From NCBI RefSeq assembly GCF_030445035.2, contig NC_080685.1, forward strand, positions 112,890,432 through 112,954,431: a stretch of DNA of 64,000 nucleotides, given 5' to 3'. Position 1 is the first letter of the stretch, and each line of letters starts with the position of its first letter. Shown piece by piece: positions 1-10,612 of this stretch. The notes under the pieces were generated by a model. The model did not search any database and had not been told where the DNA came from. It saw only the letters and a program-made list of their open reading frames with translations. The position numbers and the translations under genes were made by a program. Source of the DNA: Dasypus novemcinctus. Its lineage: Eukaryota > Chordata > Mammalia > Cingulata > Dasypodidae.

Positions 1-827
1 TCAATAACTATAATGATTACTTGGTACAAATATTTTGGAAAAAATTTACATATTCATTCTAAGTTCCTTATTCTTTTGCTTGCTCATTTTTGATATACAG
101 GGCTAGCAAAGCAAATCATCCTACTTTGAATTGGGAGTTCCTGGTCTTTCTCCAGGATAAGTCATTTTCCAAACAGAATACAATTTTCAGGTCTACATTA
201 AGCTTTATTTACTGTATGGGTATATTTTTTACATAATTAGATTTCTGAAACCTCAGTAAAATTATATTTTCCCTAGGTAATGTAATAAAGGAAGGCTTAT
301 CTTGGACCATCCAAAAAGATTCCACTTTTAAAGTATCAAAAATACCAGGTTACAAGCCTTCCGATTGCATTAACCCAGAAAATAGCATTAGAGCAACTCA
401 CTTCAAAAATGTCATTTCTACAAATTTATAACAGTCCCCTGCCTTTCTAATTTCCACTTTTCCCCCCTATTTTTACTTTTTCTGATGTTCTGTGTGTTCG
501 TTCCCCTGGCCCTAGAGAGAGCTCCTGTCGCTTGTAAGTCAAGGAGACACTCACCTTGTCCCCCAGGAGTCGAATCCTTGGGTGCCATGTCTCCTTTGCT
601 GGCCCTTCCTGGGGTGGCTCCTTTCACTGGCCCCAGTGCAGCGTACTCAGATTCCCTTTTGATTCAGTTTTAGAAGGAAATGGTCTTGGAACTAGACAGA
701 GCTGGTGGTTTGCACAGCATTGCAGATGTACTAACTGCTGCTAAATTTTTCTCTTTAAATGGTTAATTTTATGTTATGTGAATTTCACCTCAAGTTTAAT
801 AAAATATTACAAATGTACATGCTTTAT
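1..827. other. Non-coding sequence, no recognised element
   Basis: This AT-rich stretch has a slightly more GC-rich patch around 500-650. Short open frames occur on both strands, but none shows a domain, codon bias or credible splice context. I recognise no repeat family here. It may hold old repeats too diverged to see by eye. Confidence 0.5.
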
Positions 828-1170
828 GCTTTTTGACCTAGCAATTCCTCTTCTGGAAATTTATCCCATTAGTGAATTTATATTTATATAAATAAATGCA
901 AGAGCTTGTGAGAGAGATTCTTTAAAAAATTTACATTCACTAATGTGCTCAATAATGTTTTACAAAACTATACATTTCATCATTGTACTAGCAAAAGATT
1001 GGAAACAACTAAATGTCCATCAGAAGCGGACAGGAAAATAAAGTTATATCTTTACAAGAAAATATCATGTAACTGCAAAAAAGATCAAGGAAGGCTTAAG
1101 ATACTTATTTGAATATATCTCTGCTATATGGTATGATATGATTCCATTTGTGTGAAGAAAAGGAAAAGGG
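828..1170 (+). mobile_element. Old LINE-1 3' end fragment
   Basis: The sequence follows the end of L1 ORF2 and the start of its 3' UTR. It has the 'GACCTAGCAATTCCTCTTCT' type segment, then 'GCAAAAGATTGGAAACAACT' and 'AAATGTCCATCAGAAG', followed by the usual downstream region ending near TTCCATTTGTGTG. Divergence is high and there is no open frame, so this is an ancient L1M-like remnant. Both ends are approximate. Confidence 0.75.
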
Positions 1171-1419
1171 AAGAATTTATATAGAGATTTTCTTGTATGT
1201 TCATGGCCATATTTCTATTTTGATACTAAACAATTTGTTTCCTCTGGGAAATGAAACTGGTTAGAATAAAGTGCTGACCATGAATTTAACAGATTGTAGC
1301 TCCCTTTTTAAGGATTCTTACTGATAACAGGTCTTCCTTCTTACATGCAAAAGGGCAGTGTAAATTCCTGCCAGCTACTTTGAAAATACTTTGCTCATTA
1401 ATATTTACTCAACAATATG

Positions 1420-1780
1420 TGTGTATTAGTAGGGTTCTCTAGGGAAACAGAACCAACAAGATAGATAGATGACACATAGAGAGATGAGAGATAGATAGAT
1501 ACATACGTGCACACATACGTACATACATACATATATAGATGCATACATAGATACATAGATATTATGAGACCTGTTGTAAGAATAGGCTTACCTGACCGTG
1601 GGATGGTTGAGTGTGAATTCCACAGGGCAGGTCACAAGCTGGGAACTCTGATTAAGGGTTTCAGTTAATCCCTCAGGAGAAGCTGACTGGCTTCTATTCC
1701 TCCCTTCTCTGTCCCTTTCAGTCCAGGCTGGCAGTGGTTCCACTCATACAAATTTTACAAAAACCTAGTTGGCTTTATTG
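1420..1780 (-). mobile_element. LTR-like repeat with internal GATA microsatellite
   Basis: At 1420 the sequence reads like the reverse complement of a class III LTR 3' end (GTATTAG, AGGGTTCTCTAG, GAAACAGAACC). A degenerate GATA/CATA microsatellite follows at about 1459-1555. The upper boundary and the exact family are uncertain. It does not match the LTR at 2487-2941, so the two are not a pair. Confidence 0.4.
1459..1555. repeat. Degenerate (GATA)n/(CATA)n microsatellite
   Basis: Runs of GATAGATAGAT and ACATACATACAT are interrupted by variants such as CACACATACGTA. It appears to have expanded inside the surrounding LTR-like repeat. Confidence 0.85.
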
Positions 1781-1789
1781 AGTGCAATT

Positions 1790-2486
1790 CACAGAACCAG
1801 CACACAGAAGGACTTTCCACAGATCATTCCTGGATAACTGCATTTCCAATCCCGACTTCCACGGAAATGGCTGACTGGATCTATGGTCACTGAAACCCTC
1901 ACATTGAGCCCATTCTCTGGGGACTTGCTTTCCAAAAGCTCAGGGAAATCCCTGATAGAGTTGCTTCTGGCCCTAATCTCAGAGCACACTATCTGGATAG
2001 GACCAGAGTTTCCTAAACCATCAATTTCCGGTTTCCTTTTCCAAATGAATTCATCTCTCAGCTTCTTCCTTTCATGTCACTAAAAACTTCTACGCTGCAC
2101 CTCCCACACTTAGCTTGGAAATCTCCTCAGCTAAATATTCCAGTTCATCACCTTCACATTTTGCCTTCTGTCCAACATCAGAATTCAATTTCACCAAGTT
2201 CTCTGCCACTTTCAAAAAAGGACCACCTTTACTCCAGTTTCCAATAATACATTTATCATTTCCTTCTACTTATCACTGGAACTACCTTTAACATCCATAT
2301 TTCTACCAACATTCTGTTCATGATGAACTATGGATACACTAATATGAATCAAACTTTCTCTACAGCTCTCACTCATTTTTGAGCCCTCAAAATACTTCCA
2401 GCCTCGACCCATTACCCAATTCCAAAGCCATTTTAGACATTTTTAGAAATATGTGATAGCAGCACCCCACTCCTGGTACCAAAACA
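1790..2486 (-). mobile_element. MaLR/ERVL-type internal region, 5' part
   Basis: Read on the minus strand, this lies directly downstream of the LTR at 2487-2941. At 2468-2481 the plus strand reads CACTCCTGGTACCA, the complement of the TGGTACCAGGAGTG primer-binding site used by ERVL/MaLR elements. The rest resembles MaLR internal leader sequence and has no open gag frame. The distal end near 1790 is a guess. Confidence 0.55.
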
Positions 2487-2941
2487 TGTTTTAGTTTTCT
2501 GACGGCTAAAGCAAGTACCATATGATGGGCCAGCTTAAACAACCAGAATTTTCTGGCTCACTGTTTCGAGGCTAGGGGACGTCTAAAATCAAAGCATCGT
2601 AAAGGCGATGATTTCTCCCGGAATACTAAGTATTCCAGGGCTGGCTGCTGGCCTTCCTTGGCCCTTGGCTTCGCTGTCTCACGGCAGTGCACATGGCAGC
2701 ATCTGCTTTTTCTTCCAGGTTCTGCTGAGTTCCAGCTTCTCACTATTCTTCTGGCTTTTCTTTCTGTGACCTTCCCTAAAAAGCCTTCAATAATGGGATT
2801 GAGACCCATCCTGATTCAACTGGGCCACACCTTAACGCAGGTAATCTCACCAAAAGGTCCTGTTTACAATAGGTTCACACCCACGGGAGGGGATTAAGTT
2901 TCAGTACATGTTGTCTGGGGTACAGAGCTCCAAGTACCACA
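2487..2941 (-). mobile_element. MaLR/ERVL-type LTR
   Basis: The element is bounded by TG (2487) and CA (2941) on the plus strand. It contains landmarks of this repeat family: GGCTTAAACAACC-like start, GGGATTGAGACCCATCCTGA, GGGCCACACCTTAAC and AGGTTCACACCCACGGG. The adjoining primer-binding site at its low-coordinate side fixes the minus orientation. The same family recurs as a split copy at 15190-15470 and 33168-33265. Confidence 0.7.
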
Positions 2942-3699
2942 ATCTATAAATACTACCAATCTTCTTTTAATAAAAGAAATATTACGATATTAAAACTTCC
3001 TAAAAATTGACCCAGTTATAATATCATATATGTATACTCAAACTATACAGGGACTCCTGGAAGTTTGATTTAAGATGTGCCCATCAGATTAATAATTATT
3101 GCTCTAAGAGACAAAACAATAAAAAAAAATCTACCTTTTGCAGAGCTGTTGTGTGTCAGTTTTCTGTTTTGTTTTGTTTTTTATAGTGCAATAAAAAATG
3201 GCTTCACATATTCTATAGCTTGAAATTTTGCTAATTTCCTAAGGCCAAGACTAAACCAAGAGAAAAACAGCAGGTAAGTGAACTACTCTTCCAATTTCCT
3301 TAGGAAAATGTGACTTGAGAATAGCTTAAACATAAGATATTAACAAGAGTAAAATTAATAAAGAAGCAAACTATTACCTTAAGTTACTTTCATCTCAGCA
3401 CAGTACAAGATGGAAGAGAGTTGAGCTTCAAAATATTTTCTCTTTCATGGGACCGCCCTTTGCAAAACAAGAAAACATTTTTCTGTTGGTGAGCCTGTTA
3501 ACGAATACCAGTGAAGGAACAGTTAACCATCTGGGATTCAGATGAGGAAAGAGAAATTTCACACCATGTTCTTAAGGCATGTGTTTTGGGTGCCCATGTA
3601 TCCAACATCCCGTGCCAGATCTCCCTTTGAAATTTATATTGGGAAATTATGACTAAGGGGAAGGATGATTTTCTTCTAATTCAGAGGATCTATGATTAA
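2942..3699. other. Non-coding sequence, no recognised element
   Basis: AT-rich sequence with poly(A) at 3120-3130 and a TTTTG-rich run near 3165-3180. No open frame of interest and no repeat family that I can name. Confidence 0.5.
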
Positions 3700-3925
3700 A
3701 GAGATGGAGTAACAGAACGAATGTGGACTTTGGACTTAGAGACACCTGTGTTTGAACCCTGGCTTCTCTGCCTCAGCCTGGGAGTATAGGCAAGGTACTT
3801 AGACTTTTTTTTTTCAGTCTGTTTCCTTAACTGAAAAATGAGAGAGAGAAAAAAATCTCTCTCTTACAGGCTCTTGTGAGAACTAAATTGAATAAAGGAC
3901 ACTCAATAAATAGTTCTGATAAGTT
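3700..3925 (+). mobile_element. MIR SINE, near complete
   Basis: A tRNA-like 5' part (GTGTTTGAACCCTGGCTTCT) is followed by GGCAAGGTACTTAGAC, the CAGTCTGTTTCCTTAACTG core, and a 3' end reading GGACACTCAATAAATAG. The order and spacing match MIR. It is an ancient mammalian repeat with no strand-specific function visible. Confidence 0.85.
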
Positions 3926-4617
3926 GACTTAATTACTTCATCCAGCAAATATGTTATTGTATTCTTATGATGGAAGAAATTTGAAAACAAAATTTAAAAC
4001 AAATACCAGGAAGGCCTGCAACTTTGATGTTTATCAAATTGGGATATAGGTTAATGGGAAAAGACATAAACCATACTGCTTTCAAGGGAGTATTAAATAC
4101 AATCTTCCAATAAGGATCTACATGGCTGTTGTTCAATTAGACTGTCTGGAAAACTTAATGGAACCAGATGTGTGTTGTTCCAGACACAGCCTTCCACGGG
4201 CAAGAGACGGAGTTTTCCAGTTCCCTGAATTAATACTCTTGGCTGGACCTCTGTTATTAATTCTAGTGACACTGGACTGGCTATAGCTTGATGAGTTCTT
4301 TGGCATCTTTAAATCAGCTTAGAAGAACTAAATGAGAAAAATGAATTTCCTACTGGTTGGTAATATCTCACAATCCAAAACAACTTCCCCTAAAAATACT
4401 TGTAGTGCTTGGGCCATCCTGGGATTGGAAGATGCTAGGGTCCAGGTGGCAAATAGTTCTTCAAGTTTTTTAAACATGCTATTTGCACCCATCACACTAC
4501 CCACCTTTAAAAAATCCTCTGCCTTTTAAATACGTTTTGTAAAAATAGTCACTGAATTTAAGCCAGGCAGGGCATGTAAGACCTAGTCCACAGGTCAGTA
4601 TCAGCTGACGACTGATC

Positions 4618-4783
4618 GGGAGGCGGGTGTAGGTCAAGCAGTTGGGCGCCCACCTACCACACAGGAGGTCCTGGGTTCGGTTCCCTGGTGCCTCCTTAGA
4701 AGAAGACAGCACACAACCAGCAGACAGTGAGTGCAAACAACGAGGAAGGGAGCGATAAATAAATAAAACTAAAAAAAAAAAAA
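4618..4783 (+). mobile_element. DAS-type SINE (short form)
   Basis: The tRNA-like head reads GTAGGTCAAGCAGTTGGGCG, with GGTCCTGGGTTCGGTTCCC carrying the B box. A short body containing CAGACAGTGAGTGCAAACAA follows, then AATAAATAAAACT and a poly(A) tail of about 13 bases. It is shorter than the roughly 400-bp DAS copies elsewhere in the window, so it belongs to another subfamily. Confidence 0.85.
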
Positions 4784-5436
4784 GTCCTGCAAGACCCTAG
4801 AAGAAAGCTCCAGCCTCAGGGGTCAGGGGATGGGAGGCAGGCATCTGCCCTGGCGGGTCTCCAGGCTGTTGTTGGCTTCTGAAGCCGCTGCCTTCCCACC
4901 TGCGCCCGCCAGCTCGCTCTCCTCAGGCCGTGGGCTCCGGGGTGCTTCGTGACATGTTGTGCTCCGCGCTGGTAACATTTGGGCAAGTATTAGATGTTTG
5001 CTTATCGCATGTGCCGCGTTATTAGAAATTCTGAAGAGAATGAATAACTGACACATCTGGGCTCCCACTACTCCTGCCTCGGGGGATCAGAGTCCACATT
5101 TAGAATCACAAAGAGAGGCAGAGGAGCAGAGCCCGCGCGGGGGCGTGCAGGACCTGGGCGCAAGGCCGGGCCCTGGAGCCCAGGTCGGGGCCCCGGGCGC
5201 AGCCGCTCCCGCGCGGGCGCCCACGGAGCCCGGGGCCTCGGCCTCGCGGCGTGAGCACAGGCCCGGTGGGTCCGCTGCGCACCTGGAGGAGTCGAGAGCC
5301 TGAAACCACAGCGGCCTCCTCTGTGTGGGTTTAAGTTCCTCAACAGGAAGAACTGACGGCGCGCACCCAGCGCGACCCGGAAGCCGCCGTTCCCGGGAGG
5401 CCCTCGGGGAGGGGCGCGGGGCCGGGCGGGGCGCTG

Positions 5437-5623
5437 GGGCCGCGCCGCCCCCTCCCCACCCGCGCCGCCCCCTCCCCACCCGCGCGCGCCCCCTCCCCAC
5501 CCGCGCGCGCCCCCTCCCCGCGCCGCCCCCTCCCCACCCGCGCGCGCCCCCTCCCCGCGCCGCCCCCTCCCCACCCGCGCGCGCCGCCCCCTCCCCACCC
5601 GCGCGCGCCGCGCCCCTCCCCAT
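5437..5623. repeat. C-rich minisatellite, about 20-bp unit
   Basis: About nine head-to-tail units alternate CGCGCCGCCCC or CGCGCGCGCCCC with CTCCCCACC. Unit length varies by 2-4 bases through gain or loss of CG dinucleotides. The complementary strand has regularly spaced G runs that could form G-quadruplexes. Confidence 0.9.
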
Positions 5624-5771
5624 GCCCGCGGGGGGCGGGCCCCGGGCGCAGGAGGCCCAGCACGACCAGGCTCGGGCCCGAGGCCCTGTGCTGCCCGCAG
5701 CCTCTCTGCCACCCCCTAACCGGTGCACCCCGCTGTGCTCCAAACGCGGAGCTCGCGCGCGGCGAGCACCA

Positions 5772-5798
5772 CGCCCTCGCCCTCGCCCTCGCCCTCGT
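5772..5798. repeat. Hexamer repeat (GCCCTC)4
   Basis: Four tandem GCCCTC units sit at the edge of the CpG island. No further function is visible. Confidence 0.85.
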
Positions 5799-5850
5799 GC
5801 TTTTTGTGAGCCTTTCCGGCCTAGGCCTGGAGCGGGTGGGCACTCAGTGA

Positions 5851-6329
5851 AGATTCGTTGGATGGATTAAAAGCAAAAAACAAAAACAACAGCATAGGAG
5901 GGAACACAAAAGGGTAAGAAAAAATGAAAAACAAACAAGCAAACACCGAGGGAAGTAGCGGCCGCAGGGTGGGTCTGCGTACGGCCCCTCGTGGCTCGCC
6001 GCGGCCCTGCCTGCCCGGGTTCGACCCCCGGGCCCTGCCCTGTGGCATGCTGTGACTCCGCCTGTGGGAGGGAGGCGACAGATCCAACCACGGGCAGGGG
6101 AAATGGGGCCTCGGCCTGGCATCCCGCGGAAGCAGTCAGGGGGCCTAGGGCAGGGTGTGCAAATCCTGGCCCTGGCACGATGCTTTAGACAGGTTGGAAT
6201 GGAGGTGAGCGAAAAATAAGTAAATGGGAAGTCAGGGCAATGCTTGCCTCTGAATACTAACCCGTATATGGGCCACATATGTAGCCCAATGAGGCAAGGC
6301 ACAGGATCTGGCAATACAGACATACATAC
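5851..6329. other. CpG island shoulder, non-coding
   Basis: After an A-rich segment (5865-5945), G+C rises again at 5955-6175. No repeat or exon is recognised. A frame at 5844-6323 on the minus strand has no domain and ends in a hydrophobic low-complexity run. Confidence 0.4.
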
Positions 6330-6500
6330 CAGTAGCTAACACTTCTTAAAATTCCACTAGGTAAGGACACTTTACATGCAGTGTCACTTAATCCTAAGGC
6401 ATCCCTCTAAGGTGGGTACCTTTATCCCTGTTTTACAGATGAAGAAACTGAAGCTTAGAATGGTTGAATGCCTTGTCCCAGTTGACACGGAGTAAGTGAC
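6330..6500 (+). mobile_element. MIR SINE, central and 3' part
   Basis: Contains GGACACTTTACATGCAGTGT, CTTAATCCTAAGGCATC, AGGTGGGTACC, TTTTACAGATGAAGAAACTG and a degraded AAGTGACTGAG-type end. These are the MIR core and tail in order. Confidence 0.85.
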
Positions 6501-8184
6501 TGAGCGGGGGGAGGCCAAGGGTGTCTAAATCTTGTGGAGGGTGAAGAACTGAGGGCTTAACCAAAAGAAGCTGAAGTCCCACCTGCTCCCAGAGAGCCGG
6601 GGCAGGCCCAGAGATGCCTCCAGCAGGCCGTGTCTCTGCAACCCCTCCCCCACCGAGAACCCCAGATCATTCGATAGTGATGATGGTTGCTTAAGGAGGG
6701 TGTGGACTCTTCCCTGAGCTATTAGGGCTGCTAGAGCAGGGACTGCCACGGGAGGCCTTGGTACCCTGTGGTGAAGACCCTGCTGTGCACCGAACCCGCT
6801 GTAAGCGCCATCGGCTGATGGCTGTTTGGCCCAGCTGTCCCTTAAGGACGCTTTCTGAGCTTTACACAACCCAGCCCCCGAACTCTTAGCACCTGCCTCT
6901 GACAGAAGAGCTTTCACTAACAGCTCAGCTGGGCACCTCAGGTGTAACATCAAAGGAATTAAACGGACGCAGAGACAACAAATCAATATTTTCATGCATA
7001 AATTGCGAGTTGACTCATGTAATTTCAAAGACCTGGAGTTTGTGAAATGGCTTGGGGCTTTTTACGTAAGGGAATACCATTTGTTTTTAAGATCAGGCAA
7101 TTTTCAGTAGGCGCCCAGGCTGAGCAGTTTGACTTGGGGAGTGGCTTCACTATTGTTTGGGCTTTGCTTTTGAATTTACATCCTGGATTAAAAGGTCGTT
7201 GCAGACCCTGCACGTGCAGCAGGAAGTGGGCAGGGCTTACTGCACTGCCTGGTAGTTTATGAAAGAAGAAACAGTGAAGTCACAACCTCTGTGGTTTGGT
7301 TTGTGTTGCAATATGAAAACCAAGAAGCTTATCTTACAAGAGGCGGGTGTGAGGAACAGAGCCCCACCCCTGAACCTGAGAGGCGAAGCCACCCAGGCGG
7401 GTGGTAAAACCAGAAAACTTTGGAGCCATTCCCAAGAAAGGCATCATGTCATCAAAAGGTAACAGAGAGGTGTTAACAAGAATGCAATTTGATAAAAAAT
7501 AGAGTATGACTTTCTCCAGGAACTAGCTTTGTGGGTCAGTCTGTGGCTGAAGGGGGCGGTGGGGGTGGGAGTGGGGAGAAATTGCTGCGCTGTCCCTCCC
7601 CTCTCCCAGGCTCAGGCCATTTTAGTGGGTGGAGCCCTGTCCTCCCGCAGTGTCTAAATCTGATGGATCTACTTGGTCTTGAAAATCTGTCAGGCAATTG
7701 CACCAGATAGTGGGAAACTGCCATCTGATCAGTGCTAACACAAAAACCAGAAACTACTATGGACAGGCTAGCAAAGAAAGGGTTTACCAGAAAAATTCTT
7801 GAAAATGGATCACACCATTTCAGTGTAGATAGGCCAGTTAAGGATAAGAAGTGCTTGAAGTTTAGTCAATGGAACATCCTTGCTGGAAGCCCCAGAAGAT
7901 GTAACTCTATGATGGTGACATGAAGGACGTCCTGAGCGCAGGCAGGGTGGCAGGGTGACCTTCACAGGCTCTCAAGGATTCTGGGGTCAAGGGTGAAAGA
8001 AAACTGAAGCCTAAACCGCCTCCCTCCGTCTCTGAGCTCCCAGATGCCCCTATTGTCACCAAACCTGGCTCAGCAAGTAAACAGACTGGAAAAGTAAGAA
8101 GAGAGTGATCTTGTCATGCTTCTTCAAGAAAAAGTCCAAACAGTATCTGTGGATGTAACTTCGCTTGAGCTGCATATTAGGCCT
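6501..8184. other. Unique non-coding sequence
   Basis: Mixed-composition DNA without a recognisable repeat. An AP-1-type TGACTCA occurs near 7012. Short G-rich runs occur near 7545-7580. Open frames up to 167 residues on the minus strand (6525-7028) show no domain or conserved motif, and I treat them as chance. Confidence 0.45.
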
Positions 8185-8694
8185 TGTAGCAGTTTGATAT
8201 AATTGATGCATTCCAAAAAGAAATATTGGGTTATGCTTGTAATCTGATCTGTACCTGGGCACGATTGAGTTATGGTTAGGGCATTGAATCCCTACCCCTT
8301 GGTGGGTGGGGACTCAGAGATAAAAGACATGGCGAAGAACAGAGTTGAGGGCTTTTAATGTTGGAGTTTTGATTTTGGAGTTTGATGCTGAAGACTTAAA
8401 CTGGAGTCCTGGGAAGTCAGCACACAGAGGAAAGAGAAGCCAGCCCCAGAAAGGAAGGAACCTTGAAGCCAGAGTAAAGCAAGCCCCAGGAACGTAGGAA
8501 CCCAGGAAGCCTGAACCCTCACAGATGTTGACAGCCATCTTGTTCCAACATGTGAAAATAGACTTTGGTGAGGGTAGTAACTTATGCTTTATGGCCTGGT
8601 ATCTGTTAGCTCCTACCCCAGATAAATACTCTTTATGAAAACCAACCAATTTCTGGTATTTTGCATCAGCACCCCTTTGCCTCATTAACTAAAT
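8185..8694 (+). mobile_element. Solo LTR of an ERV family, degraded 3' end
   Basis: Starts TGTAGCAGTTTGATATAATT and runs to TTTGCATCAGCACCCCTTTG, matching the LTRs at 29335-29950 (+) and 56693-57277 (-). A TATA-like AGATAAAAG lies near 8319. The expected ACTAATACA end is mutated to roughly TTAACTAAA, so no target duplication can be confirmed. No internal region adjoins it. The 123-residue frame across it on the minus strand is a shadow. Confidence 0.8.
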
Positions 8695-8802
8695 TTCTGT
8701 ATGCACCTCTGCAAGATGGGTTATGATGGTTTGTCCTTCCCTGTGAGAAATCAGCTGCAAACTGATGCCACCAGAAGACGGACAAAAGTAGTGGTTTTTA
8801 TT

Positions 8803-9573
8803 TTTTTATCTTTCTTTTTCAAAGGTACATAGATCACACAAAATGTTACATTAAAAAGTATAAGAGGTTCCCATATACCTCACTCCCCACCTCTGCTTCT
8901 CCCACATCAACAACCTCTTTCATCAGTGAGGCACATTCATTGCATTTGGTGAATACATTTTGGAACACTGCTGCACCGCGTAAAGTATAGTTTACATTGT
9001 AGTTCACACTCTCTCCTGGTCCATTCAGTGGGTTATGGCAGGGTATATAATGTCCTGCTTCTGTCCCTGCAACACCATTCAGGACAACTCTAAGTCCAAA
9101 ATATGCCCCATATCACACCCCTTCTTCCCTCTCTTCCTACCCTCAGCAACTCCTGTGACCACTGTCTCCACATCAAGGATATAATTTCTTCCATTGCTAG
9201 AGTCATAATAATTCTATAGTAGAATAACTGTAAATCTACTCTAATCCATATTTTATTCCTCCATTTTGTGGACCCTAGAATGGTGATGTCCACTCCACCT
9301 CTAAATTGAGAGGGGGCTTAGATCCCACGTGGCTGATGCATGGGATTCTCCTGCTTGCAGCTGTAGACTCTCCGTTCCCTGGTGTAGTGGATGACCGTTC
9401 TCATCTCCCCGTCAGCTGACCTGGGCAAGTCCAACAAACCGAGAGTAGGTGTTGCAACTCTGCTTAGACTCAGGTCCCAGCTGGCACGTGGGCAGTCCAA
9501 AGATTCAGGTCTCCTGAGCACACACCAACCCCAGTGCCAAACACAGGTTCAGTAAAAGTGACAGAGGCATGCA
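8803..9573 (-). mobile_element. 5'-truncated LINE-1 3' UTR
   Basis: A T-rich left end marks a minus-strand poly(A) tail. The sequence matches the insert at 53770-54660 along its length, including TACATTGTAGTT, GGGGGCTTAGATCCCA and AGCTGGCAC. It is flanked by an imperfect repeat (TAGTGGTTTTT at 8789, TAGTGGGTTTTT at 9574) that reads as a target-site duplication. No coding part of L1 is present. Confidence 0.7.
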
Positions 9574-10547
9574 TAGTGGGTTTTTTTTTGTTTTTGGTAT
9601 TTATTTATTTACACTTTCTAAAAATTAAAGTTAATAGATCACAAAGAGCACCTTTCCAGAGTGCAGCAGCCCTAGGGTAAATTTCAGAGTCACTTTTATC
9701 TTAATGAGCATTCTTGGATTTTGAACCCACACTAGGAAAATCCCCAGAGGTGGAGCTACCAGAGGTTTGGGACCCAGCTCCAGAGGGGCAGGGCAGTGGT
9801 CGGAAGGCGGCGTGGAGCCCATCGGCTAACTAGGGTCCCTCTCACTTGTGCCCTGCTGTGCCGGGCGTTTTCTGGACTCGCCCGACCCTTCCTTTGGGCT
9901 GCCTTGTCTCTGTTTGTTTTCTGAGAACAAAGAGAGGAACTGCCTGCAAGCTGTGGCTGTGACATGGGAAAACCATTCCGATTTGCACTGGCCAGTGTAA
10001 ACACACTGGACCTAGAGCGCAAGGAAGAAAATGCCGTCTTGTGTGGAGTGGAAAGGATATTTGGAAATGGGGGAGGTGGCTGTGTCTGCATATTCCCAGG
10101 GGTTGGGTTTTGGCCAAAGGGACCTCCTGGGGAACATGTGGGTCTGGAGAGGTGGTGAGTGTCGCCGCAGTCAGGCCCAGGGGGGCACGTGGGCTTCTGC
10201 ACCAGGGCCCCTCTTCCTGTCCAAGTACCCCCTCCCAAGGCGCCTCTGTCCCAGGACACCTGCGCCCATCACACGCACTCGCTGGGCTGCGTTTCCCACG
10301 CGGATGCATCCTGTCAAGGAGTTCCTGGGGAAAGAGCTCCTTTCCAGGGGCAGAATTCACCCTGTAATTAAGAGCTTTCATTTCAAAGACTTCTAATGAT
10401 CCAAAATGTTGCCAGAGAGAAAATAACCTAGGAGGCGCCCAGGAGGGACCAAGCAGGGCCCTTGGCCCAAGGAGCAAGCACTTCGTAAAGTTGTAGCCCC
10501 TTTAGGAAAAGGGGGATCCATGGCCTTGGGGCTCAACTTGGCAGACG
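9574..10547. other. Unique non-coding sequence, moderately GC-rich
   Basis: A T-rich run at 9582-9620 may be a fragment of another minus-strand L1 tail. The remainder to 10547 has no recognised repeat. Overlapping frames on both strands (for example 9842-10477 on minus, 10031-10396 on plus) reflect GC-rich composition without domain content. Confidence 0.4.
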
Positions 10548-10612
10548 GTCATCCATTCAGGACAACATATAGTGGGCACCTACTGTGTGCCAAGCACTGC
10601 ACCGCGCCTGGC
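10548..10612 (+). mobile_element. MIR SINE fragment
   Basis: The segment containing GGGCACCTACTGTGTGCCAA followed by GCACTG is the MIR core. Both ends are degraded. Confidence 0.65.

Larger units (their letters stand above)
5068..5850. promoter_or_regulatory. CpG island
   Basis: Very high G+C with dense CpG, in sharp contrast to AT-rich flanks. It contains GC-box-like CCCCGCCC/GGGGCGGGG runs, a C-rich minisatellite (5437-5623) and a short hexamer repeat. Islands like this often mark promoters, but no exon, splice donor or start context is identifiable. Long frames on both strands, up to 218 residues, are low-complexity Arg/Gly/Pro/Ala translations of GC-rich DNA and are not treated as genes. 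Confidence 0.7.

Noticed and set aside
1420..2941. A complete minus-strand provirus with LTRs at 1420 and 2487
   Set aside because: The two ends do not resemble each other, so they are not paired LTRs. Only the LTR at 2487-2941 with its adjacent primer-binding site is supported.
5068..5870. Frames up to 218 residues in the first CpG island
   Set aside because: Arg/Gly/Pro-rich translations in three minus frames and one plus frame of the same C-rich repeat. They are composition artefacts.
9842..10477. 211-residue minus-strand frame as a host gene
   Set aside because: No domain, no similarity that I recognise, and several competing frames of similar length on the opposite strand in a GC-rich stretch.
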